From: JAHBWI01 sp035715525
Lineage (GTDB): Bacteria > Nitrospirota > Nitrospiria > Nitrospirales > Nitrospiraceae
NCBI GenBank assembly: GCA_035715525.1
Contig: DASTLA010000161.1
Location: forward strand, 1-7,067
Direction of reading: 5' to 3'
Length of the DNA stretch: 7,067 bases
Below, piece by piece: positions 5,899 through 7,067 of the stretch (position 1 is the first letter of the stretch; each line of letters opens with the position of its first letter). The notes beneath the pieces are model-generated. The model saw only the letters and a list, made by a program, of their open reading frames with translations. It did not search any database and was not told the DNA's origin. The position numbers and the translations under genes are program-made.

Positions 5899-6120
5899 TC
5901 ACGGCCTGCATACCAGAATTTTTTGGATTGGGTAGTAGCGCCCCGCCGACCGCGATATGTGGGCATCTAGAAGCGGCGGGGATAGACCTTGTTCCGGAGG
6001 TCCGCCGAGATAATCGCACAGGGGGCAGAAAAGAAACGCCATCCGAGACGGGTCTATCTCGGGCGCGTATGGATTGTACCGCTCACTTCTAGCAATGACC
6101 GCAACGGCGCCGGCTATCAT
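5899..6120 (-). CDS. Doubtful small protein with a C-x2-C pair
   Basis: From the ATG at 6120 this minus-strand frame gives 73 residues with a balanced composition (MIAGAVAVIARSERYNPYAP, then FLFCPLCDYLGGPPEQGL) and a TGA stop at 5899. It lies 38 bases downstream of the DUF6894-type gene on the same strand, so co-transcription is possible. No good ribosome-binding site precedes the ATG, the frame stays open further upstream across the neighbouring gene, and no family is recognised. It may be a chance frame; the FCPLC motif is the only notable feature. Confidence 0.25.
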   Translation of the reverse strand: MIAGAVAVIARSERYNPYAPEIDPSRMAFLFCPLCDYLGGPPEQGLSPPLLDAHISRSAGRYYPIQKILVCRP

Positions 6121-6158
6121 TTGATAAACTAGCCGATCATCTAAGATGAGGTGGTCAT

Positions 6159-6392
6159 CTAGGCAACAGACTGCACATTCAGATCGACAGTGGCTGAGGC
6201 AACGCCACGCTGGTTGCAAATGATCTCCATCGTGATTGTCCTGCGAATGCTCCCAGGGATTCTCTCGCGAACGAGATCCGCCAGACCTTCCAGGCCCATT
6301 TCGACCGCTGCCGCATCGTCCGTGCAATCGATGCCGACCCGGTCGTCGGTGACCTCGTCACCGTCCCTCGTAATGAAGAAATAGCGTGGCAT
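6159..6392 (-). CDS. DUF6894-type small protein
   Basis: This 77-residue protein begins MPRYFFITRDGDEVTDDRVG, which closely follows the DUF6894 pattern MPRYFFH..DG....D..G. The middle (DDAAAVEMGLEGLADLVRER) matches the family helix of D...A...A......L..., and the end (TMEIICNQRGVASATVDL) matches the E..D..G.....V.F strand. Family members are usually 70-90 residues, common and multi-copy in Rhizobiales and Methylobacteria, with no established function; the protein is probably cytoplasmic. The start is fixed by the conserved MPRYFF; the ribosome-binding site is weak. A CATCTTAGATG palindrome (6138-6148) lies just after the stop, without a T-tract. The gene looks intact. Confidence 0.8.
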   Translation of the reverse strand: MPRYFFITRDGDEVTDDRVGIDCTDDAAAVEMGLEGLADLVRERIPGSIRRTITMEIICNQRGVASATVDLNVQSVA

Positions 6393-6458
6393 TCGATGAG
6401 AACTGGCGGCGCGCCAAACTGTTCCGGAATACCACGAGAAATCAGTGAGGGTCTGACC

Positions 6459-6737
6459 GTGACACGGGAAACCTTCCCGAAGCCCTCAAGCCAGGTTCCG
6501 TCGTGAGGGCGAATACAGCAACCATCGAGTGACCCGGCGGACCGACAAAGTGGGGGGTCACAGCGGACGCTCGGCTCGGCTCCCAAGCTCGGCAGAACTG
6601 CGACGGCTGCCGAGCTGAAAGCGCTAACAATGAACGAGACGGGGGCGATTTACCGCAAGTCCTACTGGACGCACAGTGGTGGCGATCTCCTGCTGCACGG
6701 GCTCGATTATGCCGTCTTTAACTTCGGCGTGAACTAA
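6459..6737 (+). pseudogene. Decayed GH108-type lysozyme (phage-like endolysin) relic
   Basis: Pieces of a glycoside hydrolase family 108 protein can be read in order across frames: a GTG start with VTRETFPK (6459-6482), ALK (6482-6490), RREGEYSNH (6499-6525, including the catalytic-type Glu of the family EGGY motif), SDP (6528-6536), GGPTKWGVT (6536-6562), then one clean run from QRTLGS (6561) through LGRTATAAELKALT, AIYRKSYW and HGLDYAVFNFGVN to a TAA at 6735-6737. Intact members read DPGG.T..GVT, LKALT...A..IYR..YW and GLDYAVFDFAVNSG. At least four small indels fall in the first 100 bases, and the stop replaces the expected NSG. The family cleaves peptidoglycan and is typical of prophages and gene-transfer-agent-like regions. 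No other phage genes are visible, so this is an isolated remnant. Confidence 0.78.
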
Positions 6738-7067
6738 TGGGCCGCTCGCAGCAGGCGGCTCTGCTATTTCCGTGCTGTTGGCTTTGGCCCGTCATTCGTT
6801 GAGGCTGGTCTATTCGAATTCAGCGGGTATCGTGGAGCTATCGAACTCGGCATCTGCGTTGACTGCCACCGTTAGGGCGTTGGCCGAAAATCAGCGAATC
6901 GCCGCCCACCGTGGTTATGGTCCGTCCCTCCCAAGACGATCTTCGTTGTGACTCCAGCTGCCCTCTGCCGGAAAGGTGGCGGGCCTTCTTTGTATTTGCT
7001 GCTATCCAGCCGGTTGTTCCGGTCGGTCTAAGTCGGTCAGGTCTTGGCTAAAGCCTTCGCGGATGTC
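6738..7067. other. 330 bases with no identifiable feature
   Basis: The stretch follows the GH108 relic. The first bases can be read as a possible continuation (GPLAAGG in another frame), but similarity is lost quickly. No long frame, good start, tRNA-like fold or terminator with a T-tract was seen on either strand; a loose pairing around GCCGGAAAGGTGGC (6967-6980) is the only structure. Confidence 0.4.

Overview
The window looks like an accessory stretch from a member of the Rhizobiales (alphaproteobacteria; a Rhizobium, Sinorhizobium, Mesorhizobium or Bradyrhizobium-type genome). The reasons are the moderately high GC content and a set of small protein families that are common in that order: a DUF982-like protein, a DUF6894-like protein, a DUF1206 membrane protein, and a Tat-exported Gly/Asn-repeat protein with a short conserved C-terminal domain. 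Assignments come from reading motifs by eye; no database search was run.

Layout, left to right. Bases 1-182 hold the C-terminal end of an unrecognised protein. Bases 280-1520 are a complete, apparently intact IS3-family insertion sequence with terminal inverted repeats, orfA, orfB and a classical A_AAA_AAG -1 frameshift site; no clean target duplication is visible. Just to its right is a DUF982-type gene (1672-1947). Bases about 2144-2670 on the minus strand hold coding-like sequence broken by frame changes. Next, on the minus strand, come an exported Gly/Asn-repeat protein (2811-3389), a 570-base stretch without a convincing gene but with a strong hairpin, and a six-helix DUF1206 membrane protein (3960-4754).

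Bases 4755-6158 are poorly coding: one doubtful plus-strand frame (4856-5299), a hairpin and repeat cluster at about 5648-5885, and one doubtful minus-strand small frame (5899-6120). A DUF6894-type protein follows on the minus strand (6159-6392). Bases 6459-6737 (+) are a decayed GH108-type phage-lysozyme-like gene, reconstructable across several frames and ending early. The last 330 bases hold nothing I can identify.

The genes do not form a visible pathway or operon. The picture is a decaying accessory region: a transposable element, two broken genes, several small orphan genes on both strands, and long spacers with palindromes. I see no CRISPR array, tRNA, rRNA, toxin-antitoxin pair or recognisable defence system, and no convincing evidence for a new biological system. 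The best items for follow-up are the GH108 relic, the Tat/Gly-Asn protein, and the palindrome cluster.
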